Shown: positions 16,782 through 25,289 of the stretch, piece after piece
Layout: the number at the start of each line of letters is the position of its first letter
How positions within the stretch are numbered: the first letter of the stretch is position 1
From: Treponema sp.
Lineage (GTDB): Bacteria; Spirochaetota; Spirochaetia; Treponematales; Treponemataceae
DNA: 33,843 bases
Direction of reading: 5' to 3'
Assembly: GCA_016283615.1 (NCBI GenBank)
Contig: JAEENG010000017.1
Location: forward strand, 1 to 33,843
Position numbers and translations under genes: made by a program
The notes under the pieces: generated by a model
What the model was told of the DNA's origin: nothing
The model's input: only the letters and a program-made list of their open reading frames with translations
Database searches by the model: none

Positions 16782-19700
16782 CTATTTATACAACTCAATA
16801 AGCTTCTGCAGGTGAACGAATCTTGCTTTAGCAGCTTCTTCGTTTCTGTCGAAGAGAACTTTAGCGCGTTCAGGGAACTTACGTGTAAGTGCCGAGTAGC
16901 GTGTTTCGTTGTTAAGGAATGCCTGGTAAGTTCCGTCGCCTTCTTTTGAAGTAAGGGTGAACGGATTCTTGCCTTCTGCTTTAAGGGCAGGGTTGAAGCT
17001 GAAGAGGTTCCAGTAACCAGCCTTAACAGCAGCTTTCATTTCGTCCTGACAGTGGTTCATACCGCCCTTAACGCCATGAAGTTCACATGGAGCGTAGCCG
17101 ATGATGAGTGAAGGACCATTGTAAGCTTCTGCTTCCTGAATAACCTTGAGGGCCTGTGCAGGGTTAGCACCGAGGGCAATCTGTCCAACGTATACATAAC
17201 CGTAGCTCATAGCGATTTCAGAAAGGGATTTTTTGCCCATTTCCTTACCGGCAGCAGCGAACTGACAAACTTCACCGATGTTTGAAGCCTTAGATGCCTG
17301 TCCACCTGTATTTGAGTACATTTCTGTATCGAATACCATAACGTTGATGTTTTCGCCTGAAGCAAGAACGTGGTCGAGACCGCCGAAACCGATATCGTAA
17401 GCCCATCCGTCACCACCGAAGATCCATACAGATTTCTTAGAGAGGTAAGCTTTCTTTTCCAGGATTTCTTTTGCTTCTGCCGAACCGTCTTTTTCCAGAG
17501 CTGCAATAAGGGCTTCAGCTGCAGGAGCATTTTCCTTTGTGCTGTCCTTTGTAGCCATGAAAGCGTCAATTGCTTCTTTGAGAGCGCCTGAAGCGTTCAT
17601 TGCATTAAGCTTTTCGATAAGACCGTCGCGGATATATTTCTGGCCTGAGTACATACCGAGACCATGTTCAGCGTTGTCTTCAAAGAGTGAGTTAGCCCAT
17701 GCAGGACCTTTCTTTGAATCCTTGTTGATTGTATATGGTGCTGTTGCAGCAGGACCACCCCAGATTGAAGAACAGCCTGTAGCATTTGAAATGTACATGT
17801 GTTCGCCGAAGAGCTGAGTGATTAAGCGTGCATAAGAAGTTTCTGCACAGCCTGCACATGAACCAGAGAATTCAAGGAGCGGCTGGTTGAACTGACTTCC
17901 CTTAACTGTGTTGTCGCCGAAGCCTGAATCTGCTTTCTTTGAAACGTTTGCAACGAGATAGTTCCATGCCGGCTGTTCTGAAAGGCGTGATTCCTGTGGA
18001 ACCATTGTAAGTGCCTGAACAGGACAAACTGTTGTACATTCGCCACAACCCATACAGTCAAGCGGTGAAACAGAAAGTGTGAACTTGTATTTGCCTGCCT
18101 TTGGCTTGAGGTCAACTGCTTTTCCGCCGTTCTTTTCAACTTCAGCTGCTTCTGCATCTGTAAGGAGGTATGGGCGGATTGTTGCGTGTGAACAAACGAA
18201 TGCACAGTTGTTACACTGAATACATTTTTCTGAATCCCACTGCGGAACGTTAACTGCAGTACCGCGTTTTTCGTAAGCAGAAGCTCCCAGCTGGAACTGA
18301 CCGTCTGCAATGTCCTTGAATGCTGATACAGGAAGATTGTCACCGTCCATGAGGGCGATAGGGTTCATGAGTTTTTCTACCATTTCTACAGTAGCTTTTT
18401 CACCCTTAAGGGCAGGTTTAGCTGCATCCGGAGCCGGGTTCTTCCATGAAGCAGGAATCTTAACTTCGTGGAGAGCACCTGCACCCTGGTCGATAGCCTG
18501 ACAGTTCATGTCTACAACGTCCTGACCTTTCTTAGAGAATTTAGCAACAACCTTTTCTTTCATGTAGCTGATTGCTTCTTCTGCAGGGAGAACGTTTGCA
18601 AGCTTGAAGAATGCTGACTGAAGAACTGTAGAAGTGCGTTTTCCGAGACCGATTTTTGTTGCGATATCAACAGCGTCTACAGTGTAAACTTTGATGTTGT
18701 GGTCAGCGATGTATTTCTTTGATTCAGCAGGAAGGTGCTTGTCCAGTTCTTCATCAGACCACTGGCAGTTGATGAGGAATGTACCGCCGTCCTTAACATC
18801 CTGAACCATCTTGTAGCCCTTGATGATGTAAGACTGGTTGTGACATGCAACAAGGTCAGCCTGGTTGATGTAGTATGGTGAGCGGATCGGTTTGTCACCA
18901 AAGCGGAGGTGAGAAATTGTGATACCGCCTGTTTTTTTAGAGTCATACTGGAAGTATGCCTGAATGTATTTGTCTGTGTGGTCACCGATGATTTTTGTAG
19001 AGTCTTTGTTTGCACCTACAGTGCCGTCACCGCCGATACCCCAGAATTTACATTCAACTGTACCTTCAGCAGATGTGATTGGAGCCGGTTTAACTTCCGG
19101 AAGTGAGAGGTTTGTAACATCATCAACAATTCCCAGAGTAAAGCGTGGTTTAGGATCTTTTTTAGCAAGTTCTGTGTAAACAGCGAATACTGAGCTTGGA
19201 GGTGTATCTTTTGAACCGAGACCGTAGCGGCCGCCTGAAAGAACAACGTCGTTAAGACCAGCTTCGCGGAGAGTTGCTGCAACATCCAGGAAGAGTGGTT
19301 CACCCAGAGAGCCCGGTTCCTTTGTGCGGTCGAGAACTGCAACCTTTTTAGCTGTTTTAGGGAGTTTTTCAAGGAATTTTGCAGATACCCAAGGTCTGTA
19401 GAGGTGAACCTTGATAAGTCCGACTTTTTCACCTTTCTTTGTAAGGTAGTCGATAACTTCTTCTGCAACATCACAGATTGAACCCATTGCAACGATTACG
19501 CGGTCTGCATCTTTTGCACCGTAGTAGTCGAAAAGGCCGTAGTTTGTGCCCAGCTTTTTGTTAATTTTGTCGATGTATTTTTCAACAATTGCAGGAAGTG
19601 CATCATATGTTGAGTTACATGCTTCGCGGTGCTGGAAGAATACGTCACCGTTTTCGTGTGAACCGCGCATAGCAGGATGTTCAGGATTTAATGCATGGTC

Positions 19701-20312
19701 ACGGAATGCTTTTACTGCATCCATGTTTACCATTTCTTTAAGATCTGCATAATCCCATGTTTCGATTTTCTGAATTTCGTGTGAAGTACGGAAACCGTCA
19801 AAGAAGTTGATGAATGCAACTTTGCCTTCCAGGGCTGCAAGGTGTGCAACCGGAGCCAGGTCCATAACTTCCTGTGGGTTTGATTCAGCGAACATAGCAG
19901 CACCTGTCTGACGGCAGGCATAAACGTCTGAATGATCACCGAAGATGTTCAAAGACTGTGTAGCAACACAGCGTGCAGCAACATGGAATACACAAGGGAG
20001 CTGTTCAGCAGCAATCTTGTACATGTTAGGAATCATCAGGAGAAGACCCTGTGAAGCTGTAAATGTAGTAGTAAGTGCACCAGATGCAAGTGAACCGTGA
20101 ACTGTACCTGCGGCACCGGCTTCTGATTCCATTTCGATAACCTTTACTTTGTTACCGAAGATGTTTTTCTGACCACTTGCAGACCAGTTATCAACCCAGT
20201 CAGCCATTGGTGATGACGGAGTGATTGGATAAATACCGGCAACTTCTGTAAAGGCATAAGCAACGTGTGCGGCAGCCTGGTTACCATCCATAGACTGTTT
20301 CTTTCTGGACAT
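16782..20312 (-). CDS. nifJ: Pyruvate:ferredoxin (flavodoxin) oxidoreductase
   Basis: MDGNQAAAHVAYAFTEVAGIYPITPSSPMADWVDNW; two [4Fe-4S] motifs CIQCNNCAFVC and CMGCGECTTVCP; TPP-binding region GGDGWAYDIGFGGLDHVLASGENINVMVFDTEMYSNTGGQ. Confidence 0.97.
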   Translation of the reverse strand: MSRKKQSMDGNQAAAHVAYAFTEVAGIYPITPSSPMADWVDNWSASGQKNIFGNKVKVIEMESEAGAAGTVHGSLASGALTTTFTASQGLLLMIPNMYKIAAEQLPCVFHVAARCVATQSLNIFGDHSDVYACRQTGAAMFAESNPQEVMDLAPVAHLAALEGKVAFINFFDGFRTSHEIQKIETWDYADLKEMVNMDAVKAFRDHALNPEHPAMRGSHENGDVFFQHREACNSTYDALPAIVEKYIDKINKKLGTNYGLFDYYGAKDADRVIVAMGSICDVAEEVIDYLTKKGEKVGLIKVHLYRPWVSAKFLEKLPKTAKKVAVLDRTKEPGSLGEPLFLDVAATLREAGLNDVVLSGGRYGLGSKDTPPSSVFAVYTELAKKDPKPRFTLGIVDDVTNLSLPEVKPAPITSAEGTVECKFWGIGGDGTVGANKDSTKIIGDHTDKYIQAYFQYDSKKTGGITISHLRFGDKPIRSPYYINQADLVACHNQSYIIKGYKMVQDVKDGGTFLINCQWSDEELDKHLPAESKKYIADHNIKVYTVDAVDIATKIGLGKRTSTVLQSAFFKLANVLPAEEAISYMKEKVVAKFSKKGQDVVDMNCQAIDQGAGALHEVKIPASWKNPAPDAAKPALKGEKATVEMVEKLMNPIALMDGDNLPVSAFKDIADGQFQLGASAYEKRGTAVNVPQWDSEKCIQCNNCAFVCSHATIRPYLLTDAEAAEVEKNGGKAVDLKPKAGKYKFTLSVSPLDCMGCGECTTVCPVQALTMVPQESRLSEQPAWNYLVANVSKKADSGFGDNTVKGSQFNQPLLEFSGSCAGCAETSYARLITQLFGEHMYISNATGCSSIWGGPAATAPYTINKDSKKGPAWANSLFEDNAEHGLGMYSGQKYIRDGLIEKLNAMNASGALKEAIDAFMATKDSTKENAPAAEALIAALEKDGSAEAKEILEKKAYLSKKSVWIFGGDGWAYDIGFGGLDHVLASGENINVMVFDTEMYSNTGGQASKASNIGEVCQFAAAGKEMGKKSLSEIAMSYGYVYVGQIALGANPAQALKVIQEAEAYNGPSLIIGYAPCELHGVKGGMNHCQDEMKAAVKAGYWNLFSFNPALKAEGKNPFTLTSKEGDGTYQAFLNNETRYSALTRKFPERAKVLFDRNEEAAKARFVHLQKLIELYK

Positions 20313-20591
20313 TTTGTCCTCCTATATAGAAAATCGATACAAAAGAAAACGCATGAGAATTTACGTTTTCCTTAAAGTAGATTATTTTGTTATTGTCTCT
20401 AGAATACTCCGAATACGCAATTTTCACAAGGGTTTTTAATTCTTTAAACACCTGACGGACATCAAAACAACACTATTTTTATTCAAGATTATTGTTATAT
20501 TAGGATTTTTGAACCTTACAACAAAACTGCATTCATGCTATAAAGAAATAAACACCCCTCGCATTTGCGAAAATATACGGAGGTACATAAG

Positions 20592-20969
20592 ATGAATATT
20601 CAATTCTTTGTTTGCAAAAAATGTCAGAAAATCGCAGTTATCGTAAAACCGTCTTCATGCCCTACAGTTTGCTGCGGCGACGAAATGGTTGAACTCAAAG
20701 CTGCCAGCACGGACGGAGCAACAGAAAAACACGTTCCTGTCATCACGGTAAACGGACAGACAGTAAATGTGGCAGTTGGTTCAGTTGACCACCCTATGCT
20801 CCCGGAACACTATATTGAATGGATCCTTCTCCAAACCGACAAAGGAATCCAGAAAAAAACCCTGGAACCGGGCCAGCCGCCAAAAGCCGACTTTGCCCTC
20901 CTTCCGGATGAAAAGGTCGTAGCCGCCTACGAATACTGTAACCTCCACAGATTGTGGAAGAGCAACTAA
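20592..20969 (+). CDS. Desulfoferrodoxin-type (2Fe) superoxide reductase
   Basis: FVCKKCQK...CCGDEM desulforedoxin-like Cys set; EKHVP, DHPMLPEHYIEWI, YCNLHRLWK SOR Fe-center ligands. SD GGAGG at 20579 before ATG 20592. Confidence 0.92.
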   Translation: MNIQFFVCKKCQKIAVIVKPSSCPTVCCGDEMVELKAASTDGATEKHVPVITVNGQTVNVAVGSVDHPMLPEHYIEWILLQTDKGIQKKTLEPGQPPKADFALLPDEKVVAAYEYCNLHRLWKSN

Positions 20970-21011
20970 AAAAAACGCCGGCTCCACGCAAATTGTGGAA
21001 CCGGCGTTTTT
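20970..21011. terminator. Rho-independent terminator, bidirectional, between SOR and carB
   Basis: AAAAAACGCCGGCTCCAC-gcaaatt-GTGGAACCGGCGTTTTT. Confidence 0.85.
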
Positions 21012-21070
21012 GCACTAATTTCCAAGGTGCACGCGAGTTTTAATGTATAAACTCGCATGCTTGATGAGCG

Positions 21071-24000
21071 TTAGCGAATCAACGCATGGTACTCTTGCAG
21101 AGACTTAACCCCGCCTTCACCACCGTTGCCGTTCTTAACTGCTGCAATTCCCTGAACGGCTGCAACTGCTCCGGCAAGTGTTGTAATATATGGAACCTTG
21201 TACTTAAGGCAAACCTTGCGGATTGTCTTGCGGTCTTCGGCGTAATTGCGTTTTGCCTTTGGTGTATTGATTACCAGGCAAACTTCCTTGTTCATAATTA
21301 CGTCTACTACGTCTGGACGACCACCGCCGATTTTGTTAACGAGGTCACATTTGATTCCATTTGCATTGTAGAAGTCAGCAGTTCCCTGTGTTCCGCAGAG
21401 TGTAAAGCCGAGGTCTTTGAGTGTTTTACCAATCATCAATACCTGGTCTTTCTGACCTTCCTTGTTGCTGAGGCTGATAAGTACCTTTTTGTTTTCCCAT
21501 GCAGCCGGTGCGTGTGGAAGTTCACTTCCAGCAGCTTCCTGTGATTTATAGAATGCGAGAGGGAAGTTTTCTGCAAGACCGAGAACTTCACCTGTTGAAC
21601 GCATTTCAGGTCCGAGGATCGGGTCAACTCCCGGGAAGCGTGCCCATGGAAGAACTGCTTCTTTTGCTCCGTGGTAAGGAATTACCTTTTCCTTGAGGCC
21701 GAGAGATTCAAGAGATTCACCAAGCATCATGCGTGTTGCAAGACGTGCCATCTGTGTATCACAAACCTTTGATACGAGCGGAACTGTGCGGCTTGCACGA
21801 GGGTTAGCTTCAATTACGTAAACCTTTCCGTCTTCAATTGCGTACTGCATGTTCATCAAACCGCAAACGTGGAGGCTCTCTGCAATCTTCTTTGTATATT
21901 CTTTGATTGTATCCAGATTGTTTTTTGGAATGTTAACCGGTGGAAGTACACAGGCAGAGTCACCAGAGTGAACACCTGCAAGTTCTACGTGTTCCATAAC
22001 AGCCGGAATGTATACGTGTGTGCTGTCTGCCAACGCATCAGCTTCACATTCAAGGGCGTTCTTAAGGAAGCGGTCGATAAGAAGAGGACGGTCAGGAGTT
22101 ACACCAACTGCCTTTTCAACGTATTCCTTCAAAGTTGGTTCATCATAGATTACTTCCATTCCCCGGCCACCGAGAACGAATGAAGGACGAATCATAATCG
22201 GATAACCGATTTTGTCTGCACAGGCCTTTGCTTCGGCAAAGTCGATTGCCATTCCGCTTTCAGGCATCGGGATTTCAAGTTTTTCCATCATGTGGCGGAA
22301 GAGGTCGCGGTCTTCTGCGATATCAATTGAATCAATTGAAGTACCGAGAATGTTTACGCCGTTTTCCTGAAGTTCCCGGGCAATGTTGAGCGGAGTCTGG
22401 CCGCCAAACTGAACGATAACACCGAAAGGCTTTTCCTTTTCGTAAATCTGAAGAACATCTTCTGTAGTAACTGGTTCAAAGTAAAGTTTGTCAGAAGTAT
22501 CGTAGTCTGTAGAAACTGTTTCCGGGTTACAGTTAACGATGATTGTTTCGTAACCCAGTTCCTTGAGCTGCATTGCGGCGTGGCAGCAGCAGTAGTCAAA
22601 TTCAATACCCTGACCGATTCTGTTTGGACCACCGCCCAGAATCATGACCTTCTTCTTGTTGTCAGTTGCAACGCTCTTATCTTCGCAGTTATATGTTGAA
22701 TAGTAGTAGTTTGCGTTTTCAACACCGCTTACCGGAACAGCGAGCCAGCCTTCCTTGATGCCCAGTTCGTTGCGGCGCTTGCGGATGTCTTTTTCTGCAA
22801 CCTTAAGAATTTTAGAAAGATATTTGTCTGAGAAACCGTCTTTTTTAGCCTGAATCAAAAGCTTGTCTTCCGGAACGCGTCCAGGATTTTTGAGCATTTC
22901 TTCTTCAAGGTCAACGAGTTCCTTCATCTGTTCGAGGAAGTACATCTTAACATAGGTAATGTCGTGAAGTTTTTCCAGAGAAACTCCCTTGCGGATTGCT
23001 TCGTACAACTGGAAATATCTTTCTGAACTTGCAGTTTTGAGCATTTCGCAAAGTTCATCAGCTGATTTTTTGTTAAAGTCTTTTGCAAAACCAAGACCTG
23101 AGCGGCCGTTTTCAAGACCACGGATAGCCTTCTGGAAAGTTTCCTTGAAAGTTTTACCGATAGCCATTACTTCACCAACGGCTTTCATTGAAGTACCCAG
23201 TGAGTCTTCTGCACCACGGAATTTTTCGAATGCCCAGCGTGCAAATTTAAGAACTACGTAATCTCCGTCCGGAGCTCCGCCCGGAGTATATTTTTCAAGT
23301 GTTCCGTCACGCCAGTACGGAATTTCGTCCAGTGTAAGTCCTGAAGCGAGTTTTGCAGAAATCAAAGCGATTGGGAAACCAGTAGCCTTAGAAGCAAGTG
23401 CTGAAGAACGTGATGTACGTGGGTTGATTTCGATAATTACAACTTCGCCTGTTTTAGGGTTGTGTGCAAACTGAACGTTAGTTCCGCCGATAACACCGAT
23501 TGATTCAACAATCTTGAATGCCATTGCCTTGAGTTTTTCTTCAAGTGCCTTGTCGATTGTCATGAAAGGTGCAGAACAGAAAGAGTCACCTGTATGAACA
23601 CCAACAGCGTCGATGTTTTCGATAAAACAGATTGCAACCATCTGGTTTTTCTTGTCGCGTACAACTTCAACTTCAAGTTCTTCCCAGCCAAGAATTGACT
23701 GTTCAATAAGACACTGGTGAGTCATTGAAAGGTCGAGACCGTTGGAAACGATTGTGCGGAGCTCTTCAACATTGTAGCAGAAACCGCCGCCCTGGCCGCC
23801 CATTGTGTAAGCCGGACGAACTACAAGCGGGAATCCGATTTCGCCTGCAATTTTTTCTGCACCTTCAACAGTGTGACAAATGTCAGATTTTGGAGTTGCA
23901 ATGCCGAGTTTCTGCATTGTTTCCTTAAAGATTTCGCGGTCTTCACCACGTTCGATAGCATCCAGGTTTACACCGATAACCTGAACGCCGTACTTTTCAA

Positions 24001-24319
24001 GAACGCCGGCCTTGTTCAATTCCATAGCCATGTTCAAACCGGTCTGTCCGCCGAGGTTTGGCAAAAGTGCATCCGGGCGTTCCTTTTCGATAATCTGAGA
24101 AAGACGCTCAACATTAAGCGGCTCAATATAAGTAGCGTCGGCCATAACCGGGTCAGTCATAATTGTAGCCGGGTTTGAGTTTACCAGTACAATTTTGTAA
24201 CCCTCTTCACGCAGAGCCTTACAAGCCTGTGTTCCCGAATAGTCAAATTCACATGCCTGTCCAATGACAATCGGTCCCGAACCGATAATCATAACCTTGT
24301 TGATGTCTGTTCTTTTCAT
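21071..24319 (-). CDS. carB: Carbamoyl-phosphate synthase large subunit
   Basis: MKRTDINKVMIIGSGPIVIGQACEFDYSGTQACKALREEGYKIVLVNSNPATIMTDP...; two ATP-grasp halves (second begins KKKVMILGGGPNRIGQGIEFDYCC). SD AAGGAG upstream of 24319. Confidence 0.96.
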   Translation of the reverse strand: MKRTDINKVMIIGSGPIVIGQACEFDYSGTQACKALREEGYKIVLVNSNPATIMTDPVMADATYIEPLNVERLSQIIEKERPDALLPNLGGQTGLNMAMELNKAGVLEKYGVQVIGVNLDAIERGEDREIFKETMQKLGIATPKSDICHTVEGAEKIAGEIGFPLVVRPAYTMGGQGGGFCYNVEELRTIVSNGLDLSMTHQCLIEQSILGWEELEVEVVRDKKNQMVAICFIENIDAVGVHTGDSFCSAPFMTIDKALEEKLKAMAFKIVESIGVIGGTNVQFAHNPKTGEVVIIEINPRTSRSSALASKATGFPIALISAKLASGLTLDEIPYWRDGTLEKYTPGGAPDGDYVVLKFARWAFEKFRGAEDSLGTSMKAVGEVMAIGKTFKETFQKAIRGLENGRSGLGFAKDFNKKSADELCEMLKTASSERYFQLYEAIRKGVSLEKLHDITYVKMYFLEQMKELVDLEEEMLKNPGRVPEDKLLIQAKKDGFSDKYLSKILKVAEKDIRKRRNELGIKEGWLAVPVSGVENANYYYSTYNCEDKSVATDNKKKVMILGGGPNRIGQGIEFDYCCCHAAMQLKELGYETIIVNCNPETVSTDYDTSDKLYFEPVTTEDVLQIYEKEKPFGVIVQFGGQTPLNIARELQENGVNILGTSIDSIDIAEDRDLFRHMMEKLEIPMPESGMAIDFAEAKACADKIGYPIMIRPSFVLGGRGMEVIYDEPTLKEYVEKAVGVTPDRPLLIDRFLKNALECEADALADSTHVYIPAVMEHVELAGVHSGDSACVLPPVNIPKNNLDTIKEYTKKIAESLHVCGLMNMQYAIEDGKVYVIEANPRASRTVPLVSKVCDTQMARLATRMMLGESLESLGLKEKVIPYHGAKEAVLPWARFPGVDPILGPEMRSTGEVLGLAENFPLAFYKSQEAAGSELPHAPAAWENKKVLISLSNKEGQKDQVLMIGKTLKDLGFTLCGTQGTADFYNANGIKCDLVNKIGGGRPDVVDVIMNKEVCLVINTPKAKRNYAEDRKTIRKVCLKYKVPYITTLAGAVAAVQGIAAVKNGNGGEGGVKSLQEYHALIR

Positions 24320-24370
24320 ATATCTAATACTCCTTAATAAAAACCAATTTTTGGGCGTTACCCTCCAGTC

Positions 24371-24535
24371 TGTCATTGCCCGGCTCGCTTGAAACTTTGT
24401 TGCGAATAGACCGGGCAATCCCATCCTTACGGGTCGGGCTTTTCGGGGTTCCGCTGTCGCTCCAGCCTCCTCGCTCGCTTTGCTCGCTGCGGTGGCCGCT
24501 TCGCGCCCCTACAATCCCTAACGCTTTTTCACTTC
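24371..24535. repeat. GC-rich non-coding repeat-like module with inverted repeats
   Basis: ATTGCCCGG (24375-24383) / CCGGGCAAT (24411-24419) inverted repeat followed by GC-rich ACGGGTCGGGCTTTTCGGGG...CCTCGCTCGCTTTGCTCGCTGCGG...CCCCTACAATCCCTAACGC; composition contrasts with flanking genes. Confidence 0.55.
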
Positions 24536-24879
24536 AACAGCTTCCTGTCTTCAACCGCTTCCAGAACCTTCATTTGCTGAATTGCAATTTTATTCAGTTC
24601 CGTAAGCCGCTCGCTCTGTTCCATCCCTTTCTGAATGAACACAGCATTCAGATTCTCCAGATAAAAGGGGTCGAATTCGACCCCTTTGAAATCGGGATTA
24701 TTCAGCATTTCCCAAAGACCTAAATACTCAAGTGTATTTTTAGAACGAAGCCAATTTTTTACAACATCTTTTGGCTCAAGAGGATTTTTCTGTCTGGCAA
24801 TGTCAGTAATGCAGATATAATCAATATCATTAACTTTGATTGTACGAATAATTGCGTCTTTGACCGTAATCTTTGCCAT
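24529..24879 (-). CDS. Miniature KilA-N-domain protein, apparently internally truncated
   Basis: MAKITVKDAIIRTIKVNDIDYICITDIARQKNPLEPKDVVKNWLRSKNTLEYLGLWEMLNNPDFKGVEFD (KilA-N start) joined directly to a tail-like NLNAVFIQKGMEQSERLTELNKIAIQQMKVLEAVEDRKLLK; SD AAGGAGGTGAT. Confidence 0.75.
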   Translation of the reverse strand: MAKITVKDAIIRTIKVNDIDYICITDIARQKNPLEPKDVVKNWLRSKNTLEYLGLWEMLNNPDFKGVEFDPFYLENLNAVFIQKGMEQSERLTELNKIAIQQMKVLEAVEDRKLLK

Positions 24880-24910
24880 TACATCACCTCCTTACAAAAG
24901 ATTTTTCCTA

Positions 24911-24943
24911 AAAAAAAGGCGAACTCTAAAAAGAATTCGCCTT
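24911..24943 (-). terminator. Terminator-like hairpin in the leader of the KilA-N gene (minus strand)
   Basis: Minus strand AAGGCGAA-ttctttttagag-TTCGCCTT followed by a T-tract, 31 nt before the KilA-N ATG. Confidence 0.6.
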
Positions 24944-25146
24944 AGAAATCACAAATAAAAATGAAAACCGCAAACGCAAGTTTTGAGAATCATCATGTAA
25001 TTGCACTGTTCAGTTTTCATACTGAAACAATACTATATCAGAAATCACTTTTTCGGGCAATAGGGGGAATTTATGTTTTCGGCAAGAAGCCTAAGTTTCA
25101 TATCATCGGGATTTTCGCAGGAAAAATCACTTATACCTCTGGATTT

Positions 25147-25177
25147 GAAAAAAACAGCTCCCCATTTTGGGAAGCTG
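25147..25177 (-). terminator. Rho-independent terminator downstream of the BspA-like lipoprotein gene
   Basis: Minus strand CAGCTTCCC-AAAAT-GGGGAGCTG followed by a run of T. Confidence 0.75.
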
Positions 25178-25289
25178 CCCGAAAATCGTTCAGCCCGGAC
25201 TGCACACACACATGGGAAAGCCCCCCGCCCGTGAAGGCGGCTTTCTTTCCCATGCCGTGTTTGCCTAAGAAGGCTGTGCGCCCGCGCCG

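Noticed and set aside
17207-19939. Several 60-170 aa alternative-frame ORFs inside the PFOR gene (K/T/S/Q-rich)
   Set aside because: Out-of-frame readings of a strongly conserved CDS; the composition is a frame-shift artefact.
24320-24424. N-terminal extension of carB (MGLPGLFATKFQASRAMTDW...)
   Set aside because: Reads through the inverted-repeat module; the canonical MKRTDINKVMIIGSG start at 24319 has its own SD.
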